Source: Cinclus cinclus (taxonomy: Eukaryota > Chordata > Aves > Passeriformes > Cinclidae). From it: a stretch of DNA of 64,000 bases. Of this stretch, positions 49,926-63,981 are shown piece by piece (positions within the stretch are counted from its first letter, which is position 1; every line of letters begins with the position of its first letter). The position numbers and the translations under genes are program-made. The notes below the pieces were generated by a model. It saw only the letters and a program-made list of their open reading frames with translations. It searched no databases and was not told where the DNA came from. The DNA lies in contig NC_085052.1 of the NCBI RefSeq assembly GCF_963662255.1, positions 34,544,654-34,608,653 of the forward strand, read 5' to 3'.

Positions 49926-52900
49926 CCACTGTGGGAGGACATCCAGGAAACTTCCTTTTAAAATATACAGATACACAACTCGTCTCCCATTCCTGCCGAA
50001 AGAAATTTATATTAGAAATGTTGGAACATTTTCCCTGAGCAAGAGTAATATCTTCAATATTGTGCAAAAATTGACTATTATAATGAAATACAAAAGATTT
50101 GTTCCCTTTCGGTTGGCAGTTATGCTTCTTAGTTTTGAAGATCAGGTCTCTGAAGGATTACACTTTTTAAAAATTCTGTTCACTTTTCAGAAACCATGTT
50201 CTAATAATAATCTGAAAAGTAAATTGATTAGATAGTCATTGAGTGTGATTTATCATTTTAACAGTGAGGTATTGTCTTATGAAAAAAGTTTTAATACTGC
50301 ATTAATATGTCACAAGAACGATCTAGAAGAAAGGAAACATTTCAAAAAGGATATTTTCATGTTAAATAAACTTTCCAAGACAGAAGAACTCTACTGCAGT
50401 TCTTATATAAATGGAGTTCACAGTCTTGAAACTATAAGATGATTTGTCTCAGCAACCCAGGAAATCACAACACTCATCCAGAATTGTATGTGGAAAGCCC
50501 TATAGATACTTGTAAGCCTTAGAATTTGTGAGTGTGCTGCAAACCAAAGACTTTATATTGTAATGAGAGAAAAGTAATTACATATCAACTAATTGGGCTA
50601 TACTTAGCTAGTCAGTGAAAGAAATGTCTAAGTCAACTCTTAGAAGAGCAGATCCTTATAAAAGAAGACTGTTGATACTTTGTTGTGGTCATTTGTTCAC
50701 ATTTTTTGCAAAGGCTCATGCAGTACTTCTCACTTGGTTTGAGAAGATTTTTGATCTAATCTGCGTTTAATCAAATTATAAGTGACACTGGAAAACCATG
50801 GGATCATTGCTAACTTGGGATTCATCTCAGAGGAGTGTCTGCTCGTGAGAAGCTCGCAGTAGCACAAAGTTCTGGTGCTTGAGCATCCAGCCCTTGGTGG
50901 GCACATGAAGCTGAGTTTCTGTATGAAATGTGAAAAAAAAAAAAAGTATTGAAGTCCTGTGTGGGAGAAATTATTTGGTCTTGGGGAATCTGGTACTGCA
51001 CAGACTGATTTTCTTAGCCTGATTTTGCTTATGTGGGGCCTTCCTAGATGAAATCTAAACTACAAGGTTATTCTCTGGGAGTAGTTCTAGTGCTGGGTAC
51101 TGTCCTCTGTTCCCATCTACCCAATGTTATTTTCTTCTTTGACACACAGCTGGAGAGACAAAAAGAGTCGTGCAGAGGGAGGTGGGACAGAGAAACTGAG
51201 CTTTGTGTGTTCTGCAACTTGAGGATGTTGGAATGCCTTTCTCCTCGTGGTCAGGAGGGGCTGCTGTGCTCACCTGTCAAATCCATGCCCTGAGAAGATC
51301 TCAGGCTGCCCAAGACATGATGGCCATGTGTACTGCTCCGCCATACCTGCTGTTCCTTCTGCTTCAAAAAATCCCCTACTTCTTTCTTTCGTTTAGCATT
51401 CCACTCTCTAACTTTTAATCTGTGTTCTTCTCCTCCTTAGTCTCTTCCCTACAACTTTTCCCCTCAGTTTTTGCTTCCTCTAATGTGATTGGGATGTAAA
51501 GACTCTAAAGCATCAGGTGAGGGGTAAGAAATGTGCCTGCTGATGGTGAATAGGTAGTCTTTGGTGGGATGCAGACAGAAAAAAAATTAAAAGAGCCTAC
51601 AGACAGCAAACCGTCAGGCCTTCAAAGACTTACCAGGGCAATTACAGAAATTGCTTTGATTCTTTACAATTTTGCTGTAATTCTGTGTGAAATAACCAAG
51701 CTTTGCACTAAGTGACTAATTGGAAGAATAGTATGTGATTGCTTCAATACCATGGCTTATAATTAGTAGGGAGGAATAACATACTTTCTTAAAGAAGAGT
51801 TTTTAAAACCAATTTAGAGAGAATTGCTTTTTCACATTGAGTTTGTGACAGAGTTGAAGTTAAAAAGTGTTCTCAGTTGGACAAAGCAAATATGGAAAAG
51901 CTGGGGATGCTGTTTCTGCTCCTTCACCTCGTGCACCTTGTCAGTGCTCCCAGGACCTGGGATCCTGAGTTTCCTTCTCTCTGCCCATTACTCTGTAGTG
52001 TTTTGTGCTTGGTATTTATTGTTGCTATTTCAACTTTATCTGCTATTAAGGGAAGCAAATCTTAAATCAGTTGTTCAAAAAAATCCACGAATAGTGTATT
52101 TTCTCCAGAAAATACTGCTCAGGCTTTATTAGCATGGGGAGAATGCTTTCCTTAGCTGTTAACCAGAAAGTGCTTCAACCCATATTTTCTCTGAACAAAA
52201 TGCCCCATCAAATAAGGAAAAATCAACAACCCTCTTCAAAGATCTGATGTGAGAAGTTTTAGCCCAACCTAATAATTCGTCCAAATTAGGAACAGGTGAA
52301 AGGGGTTTTGTAATGGAAATGTTATACAAGCCAGTGCAAAGTAAGCCAGTTTTTTTCTCAGACTTAATTTCTCACCTGCAATTTTTTCTTTAATAAGTTT
52401 CTCCACACTTAACTGGAATTTGAAGTTCTATGTGGAGAAGGGATGGAGGAGAGGTCTATTAAAATAATGCCATGTGAGATAATACTTAAAATAGGCTTCC
52501 TGGTTTGTTTTTAGTGTTGTGTTTCTGACACAGTGGTAAGGCTGAGTTCTGACCAGTTTGAAGGGCTTTCATGTGCCTGAACCTCTGATAGGACATTCAG
52601 CTTAGGAAAATGGAAATTTTGTATTGAAACTTCAGGCTTTATGCAACAAAAATTGTAGCAAAATGCCTTATTTCAGACCAGTTTACTTCAGCTGGATTTT
52701 TTCATGGGACTTGAACACCTTGTTTCTAACCTATTTAGAGATCAAGAGAACAGCATTTGCCAACTTTACTGCTGCATAAAAAATGCACTTTGGGGAGACC
52801 TGGAAGTCATTGAGTCAATTAAACAGTAAAAGTTGGGTCAGTTCAACTATAAAAGTTTGAAGCTTACTTGTAATTTAAATTGGAGGTTTAAACCACTGTT

Positions 52901-55900
52901 AACAGTCTCTTAAGGTAATAAATGTGCCAGGCAATGCAGTCCCATACTGTTCCCAGTCCTGGAGCACGTTTGTTATGTCTCCAGCAAAACAGAATCCTTT
53001 TTGGCTTTGTGGATTTTGAAATTACTTGTGTTAATAAGGATGTTAGAAGAGATTGTTGTGTGTGTTCGTTTGTTTTAATAAAAATAACTGTTACAGTGTC
53101 TGTTGTCTGGAAAAAGACATTTGGTACTTTCTACTGTTGGTAGGGATGCAGTTTGAGGAAAATCCAGCCATGTAAACCTTTTCCCCTAAGATTTGCTGCT
53201 GTGTATTTGTGTGGCATATGCCTGCTGTCTAGTATAAATAATCTCATCAGAGTACTGCCCTTTTCTCATCTTCTCAAAGCATTTGCTGTGCAAAACTTAG
53301 CTTGTTACATGTTTGGTTTATCAAACTCTTTTGGTGTTCATGCTTTTTGAATTTAGTTTAACGGGGGTAGGAATTAAATGGTGTTCTGCATTGATGTGCT
53401 ACCAGGGAAGATAAATAAAGTTACTAATCTGAATGGAATCTATGTAAGGATAATTTTTAATTTTAATAGGAATGTTAAAAGGAAGAAGTCAGGTTCTGTA
53501 TTTGCAGCATTTCTTGACAGATACTGATGCTATAAATTATACAGTTGTTCTTCCTCTGTATGGATTTTGTAGTACTCACAGCAATTTATAGGTCTAGAGT
53601 GCAGCTGCTGGAAGTCATTTATTCTCAGTTCTGTATTAAATCTATCACATATAATGCATTAACATTCAGTTCAGAGCTCAAGGGCTTATGGCTGCTTCTT
53701 TCTTGCTCTGAGTTTCTGTGTTTGCAAGGTATGCAGAAAACAAAATTTAAAAACCTAAACTGATATACAGGGGAAAAAAAGGGGATTGTCCATGATTAAT
53801 ACTTGAACCCAGCTCATTTTGCAATTTCAGCTGAGCAGTGAAAACAAACCCTGCTGTTAGCATTGCAGGAATTGGTAATGCTAATAAGCTTGTTTTGATG
53901 GATTAGCACTTCAGTCCTGTTCGCCTGAATGATGCTCTTTACAGACGTCAATCGGACGTGTCTGCAAGTTAGAGAAACTTAATATTCCCTGCACTTTGGT
54001 TTGGGTGCCTCTCAGGCTGTAGGGGGCTGTCACTGATTTACTGGATTCAGCTTGTTTTAGGTGTGGGGTTTTTAAAATTCAAAACAATGGAAGTACATTA
54101 TTTGAAATATTTTTGAAGCATTCGTAATTAATATTAAAAAGAGTTAAACTGTACCTGGAGTTTGACAGAACAATAGGGGCAAAAGCCATGAAGATTTGTT
54201 GAGTATATAATCTGTTAGGAAAGAGCAGGTGGAACAGACTGTGTGATATGAGTCCTGTACCTGTTTATTATTGATGATTTCCCATCTTTCATAGTAAGAT
54301 GATAAATCTAGGAAAACTGAACTATGTTCTGCTTGAAATGAGGAGAAACTTGTACCTGGGGGAGCCTGAGCTGATTTGCTGGGGAAGAGATCCTGAACTC
54401 TTGTGGCAGATGTAGTATGTTCTGGCATCATCACTTATATGAAAAGGTGACTTGAACAGGCTAAATGCAAAAGAATTGTTTGCTGCCTGTTAAACTGTAT
54501 CAGCTAAAGTGCTCCTGGGTCCTGTATGAAGGGATCTGCCAGCAAAAATTATTTACTTAGGCTGTTTGTAAGTAGCCTAATATCACTAAGGCAGAGAATG
54601 AAACAAGTTTTCAATCCAATAAACATACCCGAATCTCTTCTGGTTTAAAAACGTCAGAAAAAAGCAAGTAAAATAATCACATATAAGAGTTTATATTATG
54701 AGAGTTTAATAAAACCGTGGGCAAAAGTAGTTGTGGATGAATATGCATTCATCTGTTCTGCTGCATTTCTCAGTGAGTCATCTTCCATTGAAAAAAGTCC
54801 AGGCCAGAACATTTCCTGAAAGCTTTAACAGCTTAGTTAAAACTTCCAGATGAGATAAGATCTTCTGGAGGTTCCTATCTTCTGAGCCCTCTCCTTGATG
54901 AATGGTTCGTGTCCTAGTTCTAGGCAAGCTCATTGGTGACAAATGTGACTGTAGCTGCACTAGGTGAAAACCTTTGTGAGCTAATGTATTAATTCTTACA
55001 GGGAGAAAATTGCTTTGCCACCTTTCCAAATCAGCTACTTCATCTAGGAGTCTGCAAGTTAACAGCAGGGTGTTGGAGTGCAGGGACCAGATCCTGCAAC
55101 AGCAGATAGAGAAGTGACAGCAAGGATTGCTCCATAATCAGTAACTGGGCTGGAATTTGCCAGAGCATGGGGGAGACAGAATATTGTGCAGTAGTTGCAA
55201 TCTGATGCAATCAAATCGTCAAGAGAATTGCATCCTTCCCTGTCTGAGCAATGAATTCCTGGAAGACTTCAATAAATTGCAAGAGCAGGGATGTTAACCA
55301 GTCATGGCTTTGCTGCTCTGTGGGATCTCTATCACACCTGTGTGATGAATAGTAGATAGGTATTGATACAGAGAGCAGGTTCTGCTGGGAGCCTCAGTCC
55401 TGGGAATCCCTTCCCTGCTTGCTCTCAGTTGACTCAAAGATCCAGTTTTATAAAGGCTGCTGAGAGAGACAGAGGGTATTACTAAGGCTTAGGCTAACAT
55501 TGATATGCCTTTGTACTGTAACACTTGATATTTTGTGTATTCATGCATGTGATGCAAACAAACTCTGCCTACAGTTTTGTCTGTACAAAGTCTGTATTTT
55601 GTGTATGTGGTGTTTCTGTGCTCCATTTCTGTGCTGTAGTATAATGATACCACAAGACACTGAAAACTGCTGATGATTTCTCAGGTCAGAAGAAATGAGT
55701 CTAGAGGCCAGGTAAGACTTTTTTATTAGAAAGTTGGCTTGGAATTCCTCACAGTCAAGCACATACTGTGATGATGCTTGGTAAGGATAGGCCGAGTGGT
55801 GTTTAACTCGCTGTGAATGCATGTAAGGGAACCCTTGGTGATCAGTGTAGCACAGCTCTATCATCTAGTGGTGTTTCACTTGTGCTAACAAAGCCTTTAT

Positions 55901-57454
55901 CCTGCCAGGAGTTTTCCCCAGTGTTTATTTATGTCTCTTTTTTGTGTGGTTGCAATCACTTGTCTATGTGATTGATATGCCATTTAAGTGAACAATCATG
56001 TTTGCAGCTTGGCAAATTGAGTATTTTGAAGAGCAGGCAGGGTCAGGTTTATGGTGGAGCTGATAGCAGGTGATTCCTGCTGATGGTAAATGCTTATCTG
56101 AAAAAGCTCCTGTGGGATGCAGAGCCCTGGGGGGTGTGAGCCCTAACCCCTGCGTAAACAGCGTTCCCTGGCAGAAGTGACACAGCTCAGGGAGATCTCT
56201 GGTCAGTGTCGCCCCCGGATCTTCTTCACTTGCTTTTGTCGCTGAGACACTTCCTTGCACTGGAAAGGACAACACAATACTAATGAAATATGTAATCTTG
56301 GAAGAGTTTGAGCTTTATTATGATCTTTGAATCAACAATTGTGCACGATTTGTCAGTCACTTCTGACTGAAAGCTGAATCCTAAGGCCCAGGTTTAAGAT
56401 GTGATAAAAATTAATGCTTTTGTCTTCTCTTTCTATAGTAGTATGAAATAGTGGAGGTTTGTAGCATGTGTCTTTCCTGGATACAGAATTTGGTTCAGTG
56501 ACATCTGTCTCTCTAGAGAGCAGGCTGGGTACTGCAGTGCACTTAGAAGCTACAACTGGTGCAGAATACAGCAGCGTGATTTGTACCCATGGTGATCCCA
56601 GCCCCTGTGAGTTGTGCTGATGGGAGTGCTCAGTGAACAGGAGCTGGCTTCCTGGTGTATTGAGCTGTCAAACCTTAGATGTATTATGTGGCATAAAGAA
56701 CGGGGAGGGGGGGCGGGGTGGGTCCCTCCTTTTTTTCTCCTTATTGAAGTAGTGCAATCAAATCTTAACAGTGAAGGTGGTTTTCAAGTTCTTAAAAGTC
56801 TTCTTGTCCACTCACTGGGTTTAGCTGGAACAATCCATAGCTGGGAATCTCTGATTATCCATTAATTTTCCATTCTTGTCATGGACAACCAGATAAAAGG
56901 AAGACATAGAAGTATGTCCTAGAAGGACTGGAACAGCAGTCTAGGGAGATGTTACTATCATGGGCCTCTTGGTTTGGCAGTGGTTGGAGATGGGATTATC
57001 TTTAATCTCAGCCGGTCTCACATGGCATAACTGATTTAGTGTGGATAAACATATAGTAGACTAAAAGAAGACTTCTAAAAAAAAGGTGGAATGAGAAAAA
57101 TGTGCTAAACCATGAAGAAAAAATAAAATAGCCTGAAGTGCAGTAAAGTAGCTGGGCGAACTGCAGATATTTGTAGAAACTAACTTCTTCCTTCAAAGAA
57201 CTGGTTCATTATTCTGCTAATCCACATATGCAGAGCTTCAATAGTGAATTCACTCAATCTTAGGTCCACTTATTTTTGGTCAATTTATGGAAAAAATCAG
57301 CCTAAGATCAGATGTTTCTTCTTTTTCACACAAAAAATCTCAAGGAATAAATTCTTCCTCAATATGGAAAGGAATAACAGTTGTAGAGCTTCTTCGGGGA
57401 CTCTCCAAGGTCACAGCTAAACAACAAAGTAGTGATGAATTTCATGGGTCTGAG
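49926..57454. other. CTNNA3 intron, nothing recognised
   Basis: AT-rich intron with an A13 run at about 50933 and short GC-rich patches (for example 56.08-56.22 kb). No supported gene or mobile element. Confidence 0.7.
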
Positions 57455-57506
57455 GTTTTTTGTTTGTTTGTTTGTTTTTTTGTTTTGTTTTATTTTGTTT
57501 GTTTTT
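57455..57506. repeat. GTTT-rich simple repeat
   Basis: A run of GTTT units passes into T-rich GTTTT/ATTTT variants. It is a low-complexity tract and could be the reverse-oriented A-rich tail of a lost retroposon. Confidence 0.9.
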
Positions 57507-59541
57507 TCATTTTAATATGTTACTGAACAAAATTGGGACTCTTCGATGCTGTGACTCTGTATCTCTCTACAGTATCATGTGAAACAAAAACTTAAACTTA
57601 CTGAACCTTTCCAGGCATTATTACTGACTGCTGTTACTGGCTTTGTGCTACTGGCTTAACCAGTTTTGGTTTTCTTATTAACATCTCAATCCTGGTTAGA
57701 CAGTTCTGTTATAGAGGGAAAAAGTAATTTTTAAAGGCTTTTGGGTTTGATTGTTTGCATATGATGTGGCAAGGTAAGAAATGGTTAATAATAGAAGCCA
57801 GTTAGGCTGAAGTGTTGCATTTTCTTTCCATTGTATCTCTAGGTCTTTGGCTTCTTTGTACTGCAGGAGAAAAGAGGGCGGTGTGCTGTCTTGCAATAAT
57901 TGCTGGAAATATAGATTCACTAATTAGAGCCAGAGTCGGTGTTTAAATAACACTTCTTTTCTGAACAAGTCCAGTGCACTGGATAAATTGCAGCTGCTTT
58001 ACTGAGTTTGGAGATGCTGTAGTATTTGGATTTGAACACACTGGGCAATAAAATCATTCTTGCACAGTGGTGATTCATTTGCATATTTATTAAAAATTTA
58101 AAAATATGTTATGTATTTTTACATACACTCAAGAAAACACAGTTTTCTGATTCAGATGATCAGTTGGTTAAACTATTGTCTACTCCGGTTTAAGACTACA
58201 TCTCTTCCATTTTGTTTATTTTTGGTTTTTTTTTTTTTTTTTTGTTACTGTATCCCTGAGATTTCCAAATTAACCTGAGGAAGTAAGATGCAATCCTATG
58301 TCCAATGCATATCTTGGAGTAAATGAGATTTTAAAAATACAGGGCTGGTTCATTTAATATCAAATGCTTTTCAGCCGTAAACTTAAAATCTTCATGCAGT
58401 GAGAAGTGGATACTGTGATGCTTTTGTAAATAATGCATATAGAGCCTGATGCAATGTAAAGGAAAATAATTAGACTTCAGATTGCCCATGGACAGGCTAT
58501 GAGAAGTTTTGTATGCATTTGCTTGTTCATTCTTCATTGTGCCTCTTCTCATCATTTGAATCTGGTGCCACAGGCTCAGATGTGCTATTTTTCCTTTTTT
58601 ATTTTTCCCCTGAATTTAACTGTCTCCTTCACCCAATCCATTTCAGAAGTATCTGTTAGTTTTCTGTTCAAAGGGACGTGATGCAGAAGAAGCAGGGGAC
58701 AATGTTTATAATAAAATAAGATGAGGCAGGAGGCTCTGTACAGCCTGATGTTGTCTGTGTGGTTGCTCCTAAGTCCATAAGGTTCAGCTGTCCAAATAAC
58801 AGTGCCCACAATTGGTTCCTGGAACCAATTAAATTGGGCTGGGGACTTCTGGCAAGCTGGGTGTCCATTGTTTCTGTTGGTGGGAGGCTGTAGGGTTTCC
58901 AGAAGGTCTGGGTGGAGAAGGGAGGACCAAGATGGGTGTGGTAAGATTCCTGAATGCTTTAAGTGTGTGCACAGCAGGGACGGAGGGGAAGCAGGCAGTG
59001 GCACCTCAAGGTGGCTTCTCTCAATCACGTTTTGCATTTCCACACCTTCCATGCTTCCCCTTTCATGGGACTGCAGGATTGTTACCTCTGACTAGCTGTT
59101 CCTTTCTGCAGTGTGCTTGAGACAGGCTGCTAGGGCAGGGAAATTTGTTCAGATGCAACAATTACAGAATGCCTTAACTCTGTGTGCACCTCTGTCATTC
59201 TCTGTTGCCACCAGAGGAAGACATGGCTAGGAGGAAAGACAGCTAATTTCCAGGGGAGTTTTCTCTGAGGAAAACTGCTTAAAACCAGCCAAAGCACAGA
59301 CAGTTCATGGTGCTGGTTGTAAGACGCACTAAAAAATGTGGTTATTTTACGCATACTTTGTTCATTTCTTGTGAGGTAATGATGATTCAATTGTAACTAT
59401 TGTTGCAGTCCATTTTCACAAACTTTGATGAATTTAACTTTATGTTTCCTTAAGCGGAATAGAGATAGAAATGAAAAAATGTTTATACGTGTCAGTTTTG
59501 GAGTGCTTTTGGAAATAAACACCATGTTCTTTTGCTGACAG
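57507..59541. other. End of the 51.5-kb intron, upstream of exon B
   Basis: AT-rich intron with an uninterrupted T18 run (58226-58243) and a 21-bp near-perfect palindrome at 58810-58830. The final 14 bases before exon B form a modest pyrimidine tract and AG acceptor. Confidence 0.75.
58810..58830. promoter_or_regulatory. Palindrome with STAT-type core
   Basis: AATTGGTTCC, one spacer T, then GGAACCAATT: ten perfectly paired positions on each side. The centre TTCCTGGAA fits the STAT consensus TTCNNNGAA, and the arms contain CCAAT on both strands. Function is inferred from motif only. Confidence 0.35.
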
Positions 59542-59805
59542 GATTTGAAATCTAGCAATCAGCGAGATGAAATTGCTGCAGCTCGTGCATCCCTGAAGGA
59601 AAATTCTGCTTTCCTACATTCAATATGTTCAGCTTGTTTGGAACATTCTGATGTTGCATCCCTTACAGTCAGCAAGGATTCAATTTGCAATGAAATAGAG
59701 AATGCTCTCAATGTAATTTCTAATGTTTCCCAAGGAGTTGGAAATAAAATGGAGCAACCTGCATCTCACGCAGCTACTCTTGGAAGTGCACTTGAAGAGC
59801 TTGAG
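59542..59805 (+). CDS. CTNNA3: CTNNA3 internal exon B (alpha-T-catenin)
   Basis: This 264-bp phase-0 exon encodes 88 residues, starting DLKSSNQRDE and ending LGSALEELE. The acceptor is TTTTGCTGACAG and the donor is GTACGT. It follows exon A directly in frame, since KRQQ joined to DLK is the alpha-catenin pattern. The segment includes the helical stretch RDEIAAARASLKENSAFLHS and the CLEHSDVASL motif. These belong to the second half of the N-terminal vinculin-homology domain and the linker towards the M domain. The linker (GVGNKMEQPASHAATLG) is the least conserved part, as expected for the family. No stop or frameshift is present. It lies 51.5 kb downstream of exon A and 4.0 kb upstream of exon C. 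It resembles alpha-T-catenin most closely of the three alpha-catenins. Confidence 0.95.
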
Positions 59806-62800
59806 GTACGTAAACATGTGAGATTACAATATATTTGGAAAAAAGGTTTATTAATTTTCCTAATAACTGTTGACATTATAAATGATGAGCCTAAAGGCAT
59901 TAAAGATTGTTGCTCTGCTTAGTCCTGGTCTAAATGATTTCATTGAGAGGGATCTTTTTCTTCAGAGGAGTTTGGAATGAAGGCTTCATGTGTGTTCAGT
60001 ATTTGGCTCCCTTGGAACAGAGGGCAGAGTCAGCTCCAGTTGTGCCACTGCTGCTGGAGACAGACATTGCAGTAAGCGGGCAGAGCCCAGGAGTTCAGTT
60101 TGCTCAGAAGTGATTCTCAGCTCACAGTGCCTTGGCTGCATTTCAGCTGCCACCATGCAAGCTGAAGTCCTTGTCTCCAGAATGTATCAGTGGGACCATT
60201 CTGGAATTTGTATAATTGAGCCATTCAGAAACCTCATTATATTTGCTGCTTATCATTAAGCAAAATGACATAGCAAATACGCTTTCACCACTTCTACATT
60301 TCTGCTTCCATTGTTGAAGCAAATACCTGGGAGAAGGCAGCACTTTCTCTATTCCTGACCTCATCCGAAGCTTTTCTATGGAGTTTTTCCTTTTTCTCAT
60401 GGCTGCTCTGGCTCTCAGCAGTGCCATTTTCCATTGTCCTGCCACGAATGGTAAAAGATCTCCTGTAGGTGAGACTACAGACCATGATCTTCATGGCGTG
60501 TAACTGATGTAGGCCCAGATCAACAAAAGGAATGAATGTTTCTAAACACATTTGCAATTATGGGTGGTTTGGATTGTGAATTCTTGAACTTAGCAGATCT
60601 CAGCATTCCAGTGCTAAGACTGTGATACATTTTCAGGAAAATTGATGTTAGGACTGATGGTAGTAGATTTTTATCTAAAGTTTTCAATGGAAGATTAAAG
60701 AAATACATTGAAATATGGCAGTTTATTGATCAAAACAGTGGCAGTTTATTGATCAAAGCAGACCTCTCAGTCATGCTCAAAGTCAAATCAGACAAGGTTT
60801 TCCCCCAAAGGAGCAAGCTACAATTGCACCGTACGTGCCATCCATTCTTGCTTCTCACAACAGGTTTTAAAATTACAGCTCCTAATCTATTTTCCTAATA
60901 AATGGAAGGGAAAAGAAACACCTAAAACTAATACATAAGTTGTTACAGTGTAACTGTGAATGACAAATGAGATCCCTAATATGAGACCCACTATTTACCC
61001 AGATTACTTAAAAACTTTAAAAAAAGAAGTGTCAAAGGGGTTGCATTTGTTTACTGCAGATGAATTTGTCTTGACTCTATGTAAGCAGTACTGTTTAAAA
61101 ATGCAGTAAAATTTATTATTGTTTTAAATTTGAAATTTGTGATAATCACAAAATGGAAAAAAATTGTATTTTGGATTGGATTTGTTTTTACTTGGAAGTG
61201 TAAGAAGATAGAAGTCTGAAAGTTGTAAAAAGCTGTTGTTCATCAAGTTGTAAATATATTTTTACCTAGGTAGCACAAATGGGAATTGAAGCTGTGTGAG
61301 TTAGATAAAGCACAATTTATAGAGCATTTAACTTCTGAAATGTTTTTATGAGTTAGATGGTTACACTTTTCTCCCTTTACAGAAAGTTCTATTGGCTAAG
61401 GACCTGAAATAACCTTTGCTCCATCTTCTTGTTGCAAACACGGTGTCATGAAATAGATTGATGCAGTAAATAGACTGGTGGGAACAAATCTCATTAAATG
61501 TTTATAGTGTGGAAATGTATCTCAGAGCTTACCCAACAATCTAGCATCTAGATGGTTTGCAATATCATTCTTCCTTTGCCAGTGCTGGCACTGTGAAAGT
61601 TATTAAAGATTTATAGGTGAGGAAACCACCAGTAAAATTAGAGCAGCTAACTCCTAAATCAGTAGATTCTCAACAATTCCTCTTAAAATCCCTATAACTA
61701 CTGTGTAATTTGTAAATAGACACAAAATTGTAACTTTAAAATTTAATTGCATATTAAGATCTGTGAAAAGAGCGTGTGGGTGCAGGTTAGCTAATGCCTT
61801 TCTCTGGTCTTTCATCTTGTGAATGCAAAGAGATTTCTCACAAAATGCTGCAGGTCCTGCATGCCTGAGTCTTTGTGGGCGTGTTCAGCTGCTCTGTGGT
61901 CCTTGACTGACTGTGGCCATCCAGCTGAGGAGTGACATGTGAGATGCCAAAAGGCTGTAAGTCACTGCAGAGCACCAAATACCTCAGTTTCTGCATATCC
62001 CTGGGCCCTCTTTTTCTTCTGGATCACACTAGTGAGGGAGAAAACAGAGGTCTAATCACTCCTCTTAAATGCTTTCTTATGCTTGAGTCTTTAAGCTGCC
62101 TAAGAGTTAGGTAGCTGACCACTGCTGAGCCTGTTAAATCAGAGACTGCTTCTTGTGTGTCTGATGTCTTCTCATTGACTCTTTCTTGTGTAGATGTACT
62201 GATTATCAATAAGTAATGAAATGATTTGGAGAATTTTATCTGTAAGGCAAAGCCTGAACTCTTCTTTTTCTGGCTGTTATTGCCTAGATTTTTTTATTCA
62301 GAGATGAACCATAGTAGCTTTTTGGCCAGTGCTATTTGTCCATATTGGTGTAAACTTTCTCCAAACTGTCTCCCAAAGGAGGACATTTCTGTTTTGGGTC
62401 AGATAAGATTTGAAGGCAGTCATTTTCCCAGCTAATTGGCTCATTGGCTGTGGCTGTCAGGTATGTCTTAGTGTTCCCCAGTCAGTGAAGCCGTTTCTTC
62501 TGCAGCAGCACTTCAGTATTGTACCTGCCAGGCGTGTTTTGGATTCCAATGGACAGTGTGTGTACAGCTGGGCATTGAGGGGGCTGCTTGAGATACAGGA
62601 GCTTGAGGGGGAGCTGCTGCTGCAGTGAAGTGTGGCCATGTGGCACAGCTTGAGAACATGTGAGCTACCCCAGAGCACCTTGGTGTTCAGGGCTCTAATG
62701 GGAATGAGGGAGGCGGAGTTTCAAATCTCTAACACCATCTTGTGACTCAAGTCTCCTTGCCTCACTGTTAAGGCTCTTATCTTATGGTGTTCTAATATAA

Positions 62801-63777
62801 AACTTACATTTCTAGCTTAAGCTAAACAGTCCAAGAAATTGTCCTGTTAAATCTAAATTGAAAAGAATAATTAAAATCCTGCAGTTTACAGTCAGTCCGG
62901 CACATACTGGATAAGCACAGATAAGTTCTGATTTACTGAAATTCCATGCCAGGGTATCTGGCATAGTTTTCTTGTTTAATATTTCTTCTGAAAGCGTGAA
63001 ACCACCTATGGATGTGATTTAGGAGGTGAACGGGTGTATGTGGGATGTAGGTTTGGAATTCAGGACCACAGTAACACAGTTTCAGATGTTCAGTCACATT
63101 AGCAGTTACTGGTTCAAAATTCTCCAAATGCTGAAGCTCAAATATACTTACTTTCACATTTCATGAAAATCTCATATTCTCCTTTTCTTTCTCTTCAGAA
63201 TATTTGCTTACCACACAAATGTAATTAATTTTATCAAGCCAAAAAGAGTTGTCTGCTTTTGTTTACCCTACCTACTGAAAAGCAAAAGAGCACTTTTATC
63301 TATGTCCTTTGGAAAAATAATCATTAAACAAAAGCTGCAGTTTTTAGCTTTGCCCATATCCAGCCTGTTAAAAGTGGCAGCAGTGACTTTCTGCCACAGT
63401 GTGGGATTGATTAGACTAAAAATCAGCAGAATTAGACTCCTCATGTAATCTGACTTAACTTCCTCAGCTGTGAGCTAGCCCTGATGGCTTTGAGTTAAAT
63501 CCAGAGGTTCTCCTGATCTCTAAAAGACTAAATAGGCATTGAAGCCCTGTTTCAAGTCTCTCAATGGCAGAGAAAACCTGGGTTTGTCTGCAGATGACCT
63601 CTGTGTGCGTAGCCCCACTAGGGAAAAGGGAATGTGCCATGGTCAAAAGTATTTTGGAGGCTTCCAGTGGAAAGCACATCTGGGAAGCATGATGTCACGG
63701 CAGTTCCTGCAAGTAAAAAGTAAGGCAGCAGCTTTGTTGAACTGACTGTTCTTACCTGCACTCCTGGTTTTGTCCAG
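59806..63777. other. CTNNA3 intron between exons B and C
   Basis: A 3972-bp intron, GTACGT to TCCAG, AT-rich except for the last few tens of bases. It holds a short tandem duplication at 60717-60762. No gene or mobile element is recognised. Confidence 0.8.
60717..60762. repeat. 23-bp tandem duplication
   Basis: Two adjacent copies of GGCAGTTTATTGATCAAAAC plus AGT; the second differs by an A-to-G change near its end and at its terminal base. TTGATCAA is itself palindromic. It is probably a local replication-slippage duplication. Confidence 0.9.
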
Positions 63778-63981
63778 AATTTGATAGTCCAGGATCCCCT
63801 GGTAGCGAATGAGGAGAAGGTGAGGCCGTCGCTGGAGCAGCGGCTGGAGGCGATCATCAGCGGGGCAGCGCTGCTGGCGGACTCCTCGTGCACGCGGGAC
63901 TCGCACCGTGAGCGCATCATCGCCGAGTGCAGCGCCATCCGCCAGGCCCTGCAGGACCTGCTGGCCGAGTACCTCCGCTCC
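63778..63981 (+). CDS. CTNNA3: CTNNA3 internal exon C (start of M domain, vinculin-binding region)
   Basis: This 204-bp phase-0 exon encodes 68 residues, starting NLIVQDPLVA and ending LLAEYLRS. The acceptor is CTGGTTTTGTCCAG and the donor is GTGAGT. It contains the family hallmark EAIISGAALLADSSCTRD followed by RERIIAECSAIRQALQDLL. In the alpha-E paralogue the corresponding helices open the M domain and hold the vinculin-binding helix exposed under tension. The exon is about two thirds G+C with many CpG and G/C third positions, whereas exons A and B and the flanking introns are AT-rich. This may reflect biased gene conversion or an intragenic CpG island continuing past the window edge. The frame is intact. 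The gene continues beyond the right end of the window. Confidence 0.95.

Noticed and set aside
8014..59541. A nested LRRTM3 gene, as found inside CTNNA3 in mammals
   Set aside because: No long leucine-rich-repeat frame occurs on either strand of the window. In mammals LRRTM3 lies in a later intron, probably beyond the right edge here.
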